Below, piece by piece: positions 1 through 6,776 of a stretch of DNA of 7,394 nt. Made by a program: the position numbers and the translations under genes. Origin of the DNA: Acidobacteriaceae bacterium (GTDB lineage Bacteria; Acidobacteriota; Terriglobia; Terriglobales; Acidobacteriaceae); NCBI GenBank assembly GCA_003154055.1, contig PMCH01000082.1, forward strand, positions 1 through 7,394. The letters run 5' to 3'. Under the pieces are notes generated by a model. That model was not told where the DNA came from and searched no databases. It saw only the letters and a list, made by a program, of their open reading frames with translations. Every line of letters begins with the position of its first letter. Position 1 is the first letter of the stretch.

Positions 1-65
1 GTCCTGCAGTTCGCGCTGAAGTACAGTTTCTAGTTCTCCCCACTTGTCTGTCGATTTAGTAAGCT

Positions 66-77
66 GCTAACGTTAGC
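66..77. repeat. Perfect 12-bp palindrome
   Basis: GCTAACGTTAGC is identical to its reverse complement. It lies about 15 bp beyond the premature stop of the truncated GH2 gene, in a stretch where none of the three frames continues that protein. It could be an operator half of something outside the window, a recombination scar, or chance. The sequence shows only the symmetry. Confidence 0.4.
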
Positions 78-91
78 GTAATAGGCGCGCA

Positions 92-532
92 TCATTTTCC
101 CAGTGCTCGCAGTCCCATCCCTTGCGCCAAGTCCAGTGCAGCCAAATCGGGCGGGAGCTTGAACTCGGTGCGATACCACCAGGACTGTCGGAACGGACTG
201 GCCAGCGGCATCGGGAGATTGGAGAAGTCCTCAAATATCGGGTACGTCGTTCCGGGGATGGAGCGCAGGTTTACGCCGGTGTACGGATCGGGGTAGACCT
301 TATCCTCGACCAGCGCGCTCATTACCATTGAGGGGAGTGTGGCGGGATACCAGTCGCGCGTGGAAAACCCAACGCTCGAGATCTCTTCCCCGTGTGCATG
401 TACATCGGCTGAAGGCTCGATGAACCAGTTGTCACGAAGTACCGTGGTGGCGGGATCGGTGACTTCTTTGGGGGACGCTTCTGCTGTGCCTACGAGGGAA
501 ATAATAACCAGACTGAGAAGACCCAGATTCAC
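92..532 (-). pseudogene. Truncated N-terminal fragment of a GH2 exo-beta-D-glucosaminidase-like protein
   Basis: A 146-codon reading frame starts at a GTG. Residues 1-19 look like a signal peptide: a hydrophobic core (LGLLSLVIISLVG) followed by a TAEA-type cleavage site, so export is expected. Residues 33-128 resemble the N-terminal sugar-binding domain of glycoside hydrolase family 2 proteins of the exo-beta-D-glucosaminidase type, with TRDWYPATLPS, KVYPDPYTGVNLRSIPGT, FSNLPMP and SPFRQSWWYRTEF. Family members run to roughly 850-900 residues, with the acid/base and nucleophile glutamates much further on. Here similarity ends after LPPD (near position 148), 17 unrelated residues follow, and the frame stops. 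The other frames downstream do not resume the family pattern, although one overlapping frame reads IWLHW, loosely like the next expected strand, so a frameshift followed by decay is possible. No upstream ATG is in frame before a stop, and no good ribosome site precedes the GTG. The catalytic domain is absent, so activity is not expected. The family assignment rests on recognised motifs only. Confidence 0.65.
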
Positions 533-546
533 AGTGTCTGCAAGAA

Positions 547-567
547 TGTAAACCTTTCTTGTAAACC
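547..567. repeat. Direct repeat TGTAAACC x2, 13-bp period
   Basis: TGTAAACC occurs at 547-554 and again at 560-567, read as GGTTTACA twice on the minus strand. The pair sits 15-35 bp upstream of the GTG start of the truncated GH2 gene. The half-site is like those of LacI-type operators, but here it is in direct rather than inverted orientation. A regulatory role is inference. Confidence 0.35.
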
Positions 568-641
568 CTCTCCCCTTTTTCGCATCAGGGACCCGTTAAC
601 CGCGTTCGTAGGTCCTTAAAACATAGCGACGACTGGCGAAT

Positions 642-680
642 GGATTCGACCCCCTGGCCTCGCACAAGGGGTTCATCCAA
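642..680 (-). pseudogene. Decayed tRNA-Pro-like segment
   Basis: Read on the minus strand, 680 to 647 aligns without gaps to the D-loop-through-variable-loop part of the adjacent tRNA-Pro(CGG), with 25 of 34 bases identical including an unbroken CCAGGGGGTCG. AATCC at 646-642 matches the end of the T loop and T stem if eight bases are missing. The anticodon-stem equivalent keeps four of five pairs. The anticodon loop has lost the invariant U33, and the acceptor stem and most of the T arm are missing, so it cannot be a working tRNA. It lies 38 bp downstream of the 3' end of the intact tRNA. It could be a duplicated gene in decay, a scar of an integration event at the tRNA, or chance resemblance between G/C-rich stems. 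Confidence 0.4.
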
Positions 681-717
681 GTTTCTGTAGTCTACAAATG
701 ATTGAGGTGTAAGAAGT

Positions 718-794
<77 letters not shown>

Positions 795-850
795 ACTGAC
801 CGCGGAACAACGCCGCAGCCAGAATGGCGCGGCGGCTTCGAACGTAGACC

Positions 851-859
851 AGTATAGCA
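851..859 (-). promoter_or_regulatory. Candidate extended -10 promoter for tRNA-Pro
   Basis: The minus strand reads TGC followed by TATACT, an extended -10 element matching TATAAT at five of six positions. No convincing -35 hexamer lies 16-18 bp further upstream, which is tolerated for extended -10 promoters. A transcript starting near 844 would carry a leader of about 50 nt before the mature tRNA 5' end at 794. Confidence 0.45.
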
Positions 860-937
860 TTCTGCAGTTTCCTGTTTTTGCACGTCGGCGCCCGACAGCG
901 GAGGCGACTGGTTCCCGCCGGAGGCTGCACAAAAGAC

Positions 938-946
938 TGCTACAAT
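938..946 (+). promoter_or_regulatory. Candidate extended -10 promoter for nagA
   Basis: TGC is followed directly by TACAAT at 941-946, a five-of-six match to the -10 consensus with the TGn extension. No good -35 box is visible. The predicted start near 953 leaves a leader of about 34 nt before the nagA ATG. It faces away from the tRNA promoter candidate about 80 bp to the left, and the 795-986 interval holds nothing else that I recognise. Confidence 0.45.
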
Positions 947-986
947 CTTCGTCGCAGCGCACTCCCTTTTTGCTCTGCAACCTTCC

Positions 987-2150
987 ATGCTGGCTCTGAT
1001 CGCTGACAAGTTGCTCACTCCCGTTGAAGTGTTGGATCGCCCGCTACTGCTCGTCAGTGATGGCAAGATCGTGGAGATCGCCTCGGCCGCCGCGCGGACG
1101 GTCCCTTCGGGAGCACGGACTTTCAGCTTCGCTGGCGGCGTGATTGCGCCGGGATATATCGACCTGCACATTCACGGCAGCGGCGGATTCGACGCGATGG
1201 ATGGCACCCGGGAAGCCTTGGACGCAATCGAGCGTTTATTGGCACACCACGGTGTCACGAGCTACTACCCGACAACGGTGACCGCTCCGCTGGATGCGAC
1301 ATTGCGCGCGCTAGAACGTCTGGCCGATGCGATCGAGAGCAGCGAACGCCGCAACCCGGGCGCCAAGGGGCAGGCGCGACCGCTGGGCATCCACCTGGAG
1401 GGACCGTTCATCAGTCACGCACGCCGCGGAGTCCATCCGCCGGAGAACCTGCTTCCGCCGAAGATCGAAACTTTCGAGCGGTTTTGGCAGGCCGCACGCG
1501 GGCACATTCGGATGCTCACAATTGCTCCCGAGCTCGAGCGGGCTGCCGAGTTAATTCAAGAAGCTTCCCGGCTTGGCGTTTGCGTCAGCCTGGGGCACTC
1601 AGATGCCGATTTCGCCGCCGCGGAGCGTGCGGTGGCCAGCGGCGCGCGCCATGCAACACACACGTTTAACGCGATGCGTCCGCTCGATCATCGCAGCCCG
1701 GGTATTTTGGGCGCGGTTTTGACGGACAGCCGCCTGACCGCCGACATCATCGCCGACGGGGTGCATCTCGATCCCGCAATCGTGAAGCTGTTCGCCCATG
1801 CGAAGGGACCGAACAACACGGTGCTTATTACGGATGCGACGGCGGCCACCGGCATGCCGGACGGGCGCTATCGGCTGGGTTCGCTTGAAGTCGAGGTAAA
1901 AGATGGCCGCAGCATGGCAAACGGAAAGCTCGCGGGAAGCGTGCTGACGATGGACCGCGCGGTCAGAAACCTGGCGCAGTTCGCTGAATGGACGTTGCCC
2001 GATGCAGTGGCGGCGGCCACGCGCAATCCGGCGCGGGTGGCGGGATTGACGGGTAAGGGCGTGCTCGCCCCGGGAGCGGACGCTGACTTTATCGTGCTCA
2101 ACGCAGCGGGCGAGGTCCAGCAGACTTTTGTCGGCGGCATTGAGTGCTGA
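987..2150 (+). CDS. nagA: N-acetylglucosamine-6-phosphate deacetylase
   Basis: This cytoplasmic amidohydrolase removes acetate from GlcNAc-6-phosphate to give glucosamine-6-phosphate, the entry step for amino-sugar catabolism and cell-wall recycling. The 387-residue length is normal for the family. The TIM-barrel metal motif HxH is at H61/H63 (DLHIHGSGG), the glutamate ligand is E138 (HLEGPF), histidine ligands are H204 (SLGHSDA) and H225 (HTFNAM), and the catalytic aspartate is D283 (LITDATAATG). IADGVHL around H260 and the LAGS loop near 316-319 fit the substrate pocket. Having both HxH histidines differs from the E. coli enzyme, which lacks them, so a binuclear site is possible. The C-terminal segment (APGADADFIVLN) is the usual small beta-domain strand. 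The ATG has no clear Shine-Dalgarno site, but the hydrophobic start MLALIADKLLTP fits the family. It appears to be a single-gene unit, since aceE is functionally unrelated and 162 bp away. The GH2 fragment nearby suggests an amino-sugar theme, which is inference. Confidence 0.96.
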   Translation: MLALIADKLLTPVEVLDRPLLLVSDGKIVEIASAAARTVPSGARTFSFAGGVIAPGYIDLHIHGSGGFDAMDGTREALDAIERLLAHHGVTSYYPTTVTAPLDATLRALERLADAIESSERRNPGAKGQARPLGIHLEGPFISHARRGVHPPENLLPPKIETFERFWQAARGHIRMLTIAPELERAAELIQEASRLGVCVSLGHSDADFAAAERAVASGARHATHTFNAMRPLDHRSPGILGAVLTDSRLTADIIADGVHLDPAIVKLFAHAKGPNNTVLITDATAATGMPDGRYRLGSLEVEVKDGRSMANGKLAGSVLTMDRAVRNLAQFAEWTLPDAVAAATRNPARVAGLTGKGVLAPGADADFIVLNAAGEVQQTFVGGIEC

Positions 2151-2160
2151 GAGCGCCAAG

Positions 2161-2188
2161 GTCCCAGGTCGCAGGCGTCAGGTCTCAG
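2161..2188 (+). repeat. Four heptamer tandem repeats, consensus GTCNCAG
   Basis: The copies are GTCCCAG, GTCGCAG, GCGTCAG and GTCTCAG, end to end with a period of exactly seven. They start 11 bp after the nagA stop codon. The array has no obvious coding, terminator or promoter function. Degenerate heptamers of this look are, from memory, common between genes in some acidobacterial genomes. Confidence 0.6.
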
Positions 2189-2213
2189 GAAAACCCTTAA
2201 GGCGTCGTCTTTT

Positions 2214-2235
2214 CACCAGCCGGTCTCCGCTGGTG
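2214..2235 (+). other. Hairpin in the nagA-aceE intergenic region
   Basis: CACCAGC at 2214-2220 and GCTGGTG at 2229-2235 form a perfect 7-bp stem around the 8-nt loop CGGTCTCC. No T-tract follows on the plus strand, so it is not a classic intrinsic terminator for nagA. It lies about 80-100 bp upstream of the likely aceE start and could be an operator with two half-sites, a leader-RNA structure, or a weak transcription barrier. Confidence 0.4.
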
Positions 2236-2277
2236 GGCCATCTCGCGTGATCCTCAGCAAAAATTCCACCAATTGCT

Positions 2278-2283
2278 TATCAT
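2278..2283 (+). promoter_or_regulatory. Weak -10 candidate for the aceE operon
   Basis: TATCAT matches the -10 consensus at five positions and lies 30 bp before the preferred aceE start. The hexamer 17-18 bp upstream matches the -35 consensus poorly. It is the best candidate in the gap but not strong; the real promoter may use another sigma factor or lie closer to the hairpin. Confidence 0.25.
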
Positions 2284-2303
2284 GGAAGATTGCATCCCAA
2301 CGT

Positions 2304-2307
2304 GAGG
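2304..2307 (+). promoter_or_regulatory. Ribosome binding site that favours the aceE start at 2313
   Basis: GAGG lies five bases before the GTG at 2313. The alternative in-frame GTG at 2247 has no purine-rich site before it and would add 22 residues unlike the family N-terminus. Confidence 0.5.
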
Positions 2308-2312
2308 TCCTA

Positions 2313-4994
2313 GTGGCTGAGACGCAACCGACGAACGGACTGGAAGTTCTTGAAACGCGCGAGTGGTTAGACTCGCTGGATTACGTACTTTCCAAGGGCG
2401 GGCCGGACCGCGCCGGGCGGTTGCTGCAACAACTGGCGCTGCACGCGCGTCGTGCCGCCGGCGTCAACCTCCCTTTTTCAGCAACCACGCCCTATCAGAA
2501 CACGATCGCTTCCCGGCAGCAGCCTCCCTTCCCCGGCAGCCAGGAGATGGAGCGCCGGATCAAGAGCCTGGTGCGCTGGAATGCGCTGGCCATGGTCGTC
2601 CGGGCCAACAAGATTCAGGAAGGCATCGGCGGTCACATCTCAACGTTCGCATCGGCAGCCACGCTTTACGAAGTAGCATTCAACCATTTCTTGCACGCGG
2701 CCACTGAAAACGGAGACCGCGACATCGTTTACTTCCAGGGACACGCCGCACCGGGCATCTACGCTCGCGCATTTTTGGAAGGCCGCATCCCCAAGCAGAA
2801 GCTGGAGAACTTCCGGCGCGAACTGAAGCCGGGGGGAGGACTTTCGTCGTATCCGCATCCGTGGCTGATGCCGGACTTCTGGGAATTTCCGACGGTCTCG
2901 ATGGGATTGGGGCCGATCCAGGCGATTTATCACGCCCGCTTCATCAAATATCTTGAAAACCGCGGCTTGAAGACATCGACCGGCGGCAAGGTGTGGGCAT
3001 TCCTGGGCGACGGCGAAATGGACGAACCCGAGTCGCTGGGTTCCATCACACTGGCCTCGCGCGAGCGGCTCGACAACCTGATTTTCGTGGTCAACTGCAA
3101 CCTGCAACGCCTGGACGGGCCGGTGCGCGGGAACGGCAAGATCATCCAGGAACTGGAAGCCATCTTCCGCGGCGCAGGATGGAACGTCATCAAAGTGATC
3201 TGGGGCGGCGACTGGGATTCGCTCATCCAGAACGATCGCGACGGGCTGCTGGTGCGGCGGATGGGCGAAATCACCGACGGCCAGTACCAGAAATATTTTG
3301 TCGAGAGCGGAGCCTACTTCCGCCAGAACTTCTTCGGCACCGATCCACGGCTGCTGAAGATGGTCGAGCATCTGTCGGACGAACAGCTTGCCCGCATGCG
3401 GCTGGGCGGACACGATCCGATTAAGGTTCATGCCGCGTATAAGGCCGCCACCGAGCACCAAGGACAGCCCACGATCATCTTGGCCAAGACCATCAAGGGT
3501 TACGGTCTGGGCGAGGCGGGGGAAGGCAAGAACATCACCCACCAGCAAAAGAAGCTGAACGACGACGAACTGCGAATGTTCCGCTCGCGCTTTGGCATCC
3601 CAATCCCCGATGACGAACTACACAACGCGCCGTTCTACCGGCCCTCGGACGACAGCGCGGAAATCAAATACATGCAGGAGCGGCGCACCCAGTTGGGTGG
3701 ACATATGCCCGTGCGGAAAAACCGGGCGACGCCGCTGAAGTCGGTCCCGGCATCCCATTTCGAGGAGTTCTACAAGGGAACCGAGGGACGCGAAGTTTCG
3801 ACGACCATGGTGTTCGTCCGGCTGCTCTCCAAGTTGCTGCGCGACCCTGAGATTGGCAAGCTGATCGTCCCCATCATTCCCGACGAAGCCCGCACCTTCG
3901 GCATGGAGGCGCTGTTCCGGCAGATCGGCATCTACTCCAGCGTCGGCCAACTCTACGAGCCGGTGGATATGGACACGCTCCTTTATTACAAGGAAGCGAA
4001 GAACGGACAGATTCTCGAAGAAGGAATCACCGAAGCCGGTTCGATGTGCTCGTTCATCGCGGCAGGCACGGCCTATGCCAACCACGGTATCAACACGATT
4101 CCCTTCTTTATTTATTACTCGATGTTCGGATTCCAGAGGATCGGCGACCTGATATGGGCCGCGGCCGACATGCGCTGCCGCGGATTCCTGGTCGGCGGCA
4201 CGGCTGGACGAACCACGCTGGCGGGCGAGGGGTTGCAGCACCAGGACGGACACAGTCATGTACTGGCGCTCTCGGTACCTAACCTGATGGCGTACGATCC
4301 CGCGTTCGCGTATGAAATCGCAGTCATCATTCAGGACGGCATCAAGCGGATGTACGTTGACGGTGAGTCGATCTTCTACTATCTGACCGTCACGAACGAG
4401 CCGCTGCCGATGCCGGAGATGCCGGATCGGCCCGGCGTCCGCGACGGCATCCTCAGGGGCCTGTATCTGTATCGGCCGTCCGAGAAGAAAGATGCCAAGC
4501 TGCGCGCCCAGATCTTTGGCAGTGGAACAATCATGTATGAAGTTCTCAAGGCGCAGGAGATCCTTGACGTGAGCTACGGCGTGGCGGCCGATGTGTGGAG
4601 CGTGACCAGCTACAAGGAACTCTATCGCGACGCGAACGATTGCGAGCGCTGGAACATGTTGCATTCTGGCCAGACAGCGAAGGTCCCGTACGTGACGCAG
4701 ATGCTACAAGGAACACCGGGACCGTTCATTGCCGCCTCCGACTACATGAAGGTTTTGCCGGAGAGCATTTCCCAATGGGTGCCGGGAAAGCTGGTGTCCC
4801 TGGGCACAGATGGCTTTGGGCGCAGCGAGAGCCGTGCCGCTCTGCGCGACTTCTTCGAAGTGGACGCCAAGCACATTGTTCTCGGAACGCTGTATGCGCT
4901 CGCGAGAGAGAAACAAATCGGTAACGACGTGCTGGAAGAAGCGATTCGCGATCTCGGAATCAACTCGGAAAAACCTAACCCGGCTCACACCTAA
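2313..4994 (+). CDS. aceE: Pyruvate dehydrogenase E1 component, homodimeric type
   Basis: This enzyme decarboxylates pyruvate with thiamine diphosphate and transfers the acetyl group to the lipoyl groups of E2. From the GTG at 2313 the protein has 893 residues, against 887 in E. coli. The open frame reaches back to a GTG at 2247, but those 22 residues are polar and unlike the family. The protein begins with an acidic helix typical of the E2-binding N-terminus (LETREWLDSLDYVL), then ERRIKSLVRWNA. The ThDP/Mg motif runs from G232-D233-G234 to N261-C262-N263. Active-site residues match E. coli with a two- or three-residue offset: H108 (H106), H144 (H142), H410 (H407, in NITHQ), E574 (E571, in GITEAGS) and H643 (H640, in GEGLQHQDGHSH). 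PFFIYYSMFGFQRIGDL and the C-terminal DCERWNMLH and LGTDGFGRSESR are nearly as in proteobacterial AceE. The stop codon overlaps the AAGGA that precedes aceF, so translation of the two is probably coupled. No frameshift or missing catalytic residue is seen. Confidence 0.97.
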   Translation: MAETQPTNGLEVLETREWLDSLDYVLSKGGPDRAGRLLQQLALHARRAAGVNLPFSATTPYQNTIASRQQPPFPGSQEMERRIKSLVRWNALAMVVRANKIQEGIGGHISTFASAATLYEVAFNHFLHAATENGDRDIVYFQGHAAPGIYARAFLEGRIPKQKLENFRRELKPGGGLSSYPHPWLMPDFWEFPTVSMGLGPIQAIYHARFIKYLENRGLKTSTGGKVWAFLGDGEMDEPESLGSITLASRERLDNLIFVVNCNLQRLDGPVRGNGKIIQELEAIFRGAGWNVIKVIWGGDWDSLIQNDRDGLLVRRMGEITDGQYQKYFVESGAYFRQNFFGTDPRLLKMVEHLSDEQLARMRLGGHDPIKVHAAYKAATEHQGQPTIILAKTIKGYGLGEAGEGKNITHQQKKLNDDELRMFRSRFGIPIPDDELHNAPFYRPSDDSAEIKYMQERRTQLGGHMPVRKNRATPLKSVPASHFEEFYKGTEGREVSTTMVFVRLLSKLLRDPEIGKLIVPIIPDEARTFGMEALFRQIGIYSSVGQLYEPVDMDTLLYYKEAKNGQILEEGITEAGSMCSFIAAGTAYANHGINTIPFFIYYSMFGFQRIGDLIWAAADMRCRGFLVGGTAGRTTLAGEGLQHQDGHSHVLALSVPNLMAYDPAFAYEIAVIIQDGIKRMYVDGESIFYYLTVTNEPLPMPEMPDRPGVRDGILRGLYLYRPSEKKDAKLRAQIFGSGTIMYEVLKAQEILDVSYGVAADVWSVTSYKELYRDANDCERWNMLHSGQTAKVPYVTQMLQGTPGPFIAASDYMKVLPESISQWVPGKLVSLGTDGFGRSESRAALRDFFEVDAKHIVLGTLYALAREKQIGNDVLEEAIRDLGINSEKPNPAHT

Positions 4995-5010
4995 GGAAAA
5001 CAGAGAATGC

Positions 5011-6744
5011 ATGGCAACTGAATTCAAACTGCCGGAACTGGGCGAGAACATCGAGACGGGCGACCTGGTGCGCCTAATGGTCGGCCCGGGAGCGAGTGTC
5101 ACCGAGGGCCAGCCGGTCATGGAACTGGAAACCGACAAGGCTGTGATCGAAGTGCCGTCCTCGGTGAGCGGCACCATCGGCGAGATCCGCGTGAAGGAAG
5201 GAGACAAGCTTCGTGTCGGCCAGGTCATCTTCACCGTGGAAAATGGAACTGGGGCGCCCGCGAAGCCGAAGGCAGAAAAGACCGCTGCGCCTTCGCCCGG
5301 CGTTCCAGTCGAGACTGCACCGACGCCTGTATCCGCCGCGCCGCCCAGGCAAGAAGCGCCGCGCGTCTCCCCGGCCTCTGCGCCCACTGCCTCCGAATTC
5401 AGGATGCCCGAACTCGGCGAGAACATCGATTCCGGGGACCTCGTCCGCGTGATGATCGCTCCGGGAGCGCGTGTCTCAGAAGGCCAACCCGTGATGGAAC
5501 TGGAAACCGACAAAGCCGTCGTTGAAGTTCCTTCGTCGGTCAGTGGCGTTGTCCGCGAGATAAAAGTGAAAGAGGGAGAGAAGGTTAAAGTCGGGCAAGT
5601 CATATTCACACTGGAAGGCGGGGCCGTTGCGCAAACGGAGGCCCCGCGGAAACACGAACCGGTGGAACACATGTCCGGGCAACAAGCCGCGCGCCTGTCG
5701 TTCCAGATGGCGATGAAAGCCGAAGGCAAGACGGAGCAGCAGGCGCTCCCTCCCGATCAACCGCTGGCCGCGCCTCCGGCCTTCAGCATGCCCGTGCAAC
5801 TGGGGAAAGTGGCGGGCACCGAGCATCGCGACCCCGTTCCGGCCGCACCGCACGTGCGGCGCCTGGCCCGCGAAATCGGCGTGGACATCCATTCCGTTCA
5901 AGGCAGTGGCCCGGGCGGGCGCATCAGCGAGGATGACGTAAAACTCCACGCCAAGAACGTGCTGGCCGTGGCTACCACCGCTGCGCAAGCTCCGCGGGCC
6001 GGACAATTCGTCGCGCCCGAATTGCCGGACTTCGCCAAGTGGGGCAAGATCGAGCGTGTTTCCATGCGCGGCGTTCGCCGCAAAACGGCCGAACACCTGT
6101 GGCAGGCGTGGAACACGATCCCGCACGTCACCCAGCAGGACCGAGCCGACATCACTGAACTTGAGCAGTTGCGGGCCCGATTCGCGCCGCGCGCGGAAGA
6201 AGCCGGCGGCAAGATGACGGTCACGGCCATCGCCCTCAAAGTCTGCGCGTCCGCCTTGAAAGTCTTCCCTCAATTCAATGCATCGATTGATATGAGGAAT
6301 GAAGAAATCATCTACAAGCAGTACATCAACGTCGGCGTTGCCGTGGACACGGACCGTGGACTGCTGGTGCCGGTGATCCGCGATGTCGAGAAGAAGAATA
6401 TCGTCGAACTGGCCGCGGAACTCACGCAACTCTCAAAGAAAGCAAAAGACAAGAAGCTCACCCCCGAGGAAATGACGGGCGGCACGTTTACCATTACGAA
6501 CCTGGGCGGCATTGGGGGAACCGGCTTCTCGCCGATCGTAAACTTTCCCGAGGTCGCAATTCTGGGCCTCTCGCGTTCGCGCATGGAGCCGGAGTGGGTG
6601 AACAACAAATTTGAACCGCGCTTGATTCTGCCGCTTTCGCTCTCGTACGATCACCGCTTGATCGACGGCGCCGATGCCGCGCGTTTCCTGCGCTGGATTG
6701 CCGAAGCCTTTGAACAGCCGTTCCTGTTGTCAGTGCAGGGATAG
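5011..6744 (+). CDS. aceF: Dihydrolipoamide acetyltransferase (pyruvate dehydrogenase E2), two lipoyl domains
   Basis: This protein is the core of the complex. Its lipoyl arms carry acetyl groups from E1 to the acetyltransferase site, which forms acetyl-CoA. The 577 residues show, in order: lipoyl domain 1 (about 4-78, lipoylated K43 in ETDKAV); an Ala/Pro-rich linker (about 80-128); lipoyl domain 2 (about 129-202, K168 in ETDKAV); a longer mixed linker (about 205-275); the peripheral-subunit-binding domain (about 278-313, PHVRRLAREIG and GSGPGGRISEDDV); an Ala-rich linker; and the catalytic domain from about 345 to the end. H548 and D552 in SYDHRLIDG are the catalytic pair, and TNLGGIGGTGFSPIVNFPE is the conserved core loop. 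The start at 5011 (MATEFKLPELGEN) begins exactly where a lipoyl domain should; extending the open frame upstream would only overlap aceE out of frame. AAGGA at 4993-4997 is 13 bases upstream, rather far, with a GAG at 5003 as an alternative. The PELGENI motif marks it as pyruvate-type E2, and adjacency to aceE supports this. Confidence 0.97.
   Translation: MATEFKLPELGENIETGDLVRLMVGPGASVTEGQPVMELETDKAVIEVPSSVSGTIGEIRVKEGDKLRVGQVIFTVENGTGAPAKPKAEKTAAPSPGVPVETAPTPVSAAPPRQEAPRVSPASAPTASEFRMPELGENIDSGDLVRVMIAPGARVSEGQPVMELETDKAVVEVPSSVSGVVREIKVKEGEKVKVGQVIFTLEGGAVAQTEAPRKHEPVEHMSGQQAARLSFQMAMKAEGKTEQQALPPDQPLAAPPAFSMPVQLGKVAGTEHRDPVPAAPHVRRLAREIGVDIHSVQGSGPGGRISEDDVKLHAKNVLAVATTAAQAPRAGQFVAPELPDFAKWGKIERVSMRGVRRKTAEHLWQAWNTIPHVTQQDRADITELEQLRARFAPRAEEAGGKMTVTAIALKVCASALKVFPQFNASIDMRNEEIIYKQYINVGVAVDTDRGLLVPVIRDVEKKNIVELAAELTQLSKKAKDKKLTPEEMTGGTFTITNLGGIGGTGFSPIVNFPEVAILGLSRSRMEPEWVNNKFEPRLILPLSLSYDHRLIDGADAARFLRWIAEAFEQPFLLSVQG
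5029..5547 (+). repeat. Internal duplication encoding the two lipoyl-domain cores
   Basis: Codons 7-54 (5029-5172) and 132-179 (5404-5547) encode 48-residue segments identical at 39 positions, with no gaps, offset by exactly 375 bp. At the DNA level the stretch around the lipoyl lysine shares 20 consecutive bases (ATGGAACTGGAAACCGACAA). Multiple lipoyl domains are normal for E2. Identity this high suggests recent duplication or gene conversion. Confidence 0.8.
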
Positions 6745-6776
6745 AGAAGCTTTAACCGCAGAAAAGTATATCAACC

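Noticed and set aside
2151..2246. Intrinsic terminator for nagA
   Set aside because: The only good hairpin (2214-2235) lacks a following T-tract on the plus strand.
2282..2305. Seven-codon leader peptide (MEDCIPT) ending in the aceE ribosome site
   Set aside because: It has no ribosome site of its own and no run of regulatory codons, and it would lie partly outside a transcript from the nearby -10 candidate.
2247..2312. Upstream GTG start for aceE, adding 22 residues
   Set aside because: The extra residues are unlike any AceE N-terminus and lack a ribosome site. The GTG at 2313 has GAGG at the right distance and gives the usual length.
2640..3548. 302-codon minus-strand frame opposite aceE
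   Set aside because: It is antisense to a clearly coding, highly conserved region and shows no recognisable domain. Long antisense frames are common in GC-rich genes.
3618..4664. 348-codon minus-strand frame opposite aceE
   Set aside because: Same situation: mirror of conserved E1 sequence with no plausible protein features.
4810..5010. N-terminal extension of aceF reaching 67 codons into aceE
   Set aside because: It is an out-of-frame shadow of aceE, and the lipoyl domain begins at the ATG at 5011.
4704..5729. 341-codon minus-strand frame opposite the aceE end and lipoyl domains
   Set aside because: Its Ser/Thr-rich internal repeats are only the reverse complement of the duplicated lipoyl coding sequence.
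5476..6429. 317-codon minus-strand frame opposite aceF
   Set aside because: It is antisense to the lipoyl and catalytic domains of E2, with no independent start signal or domain.
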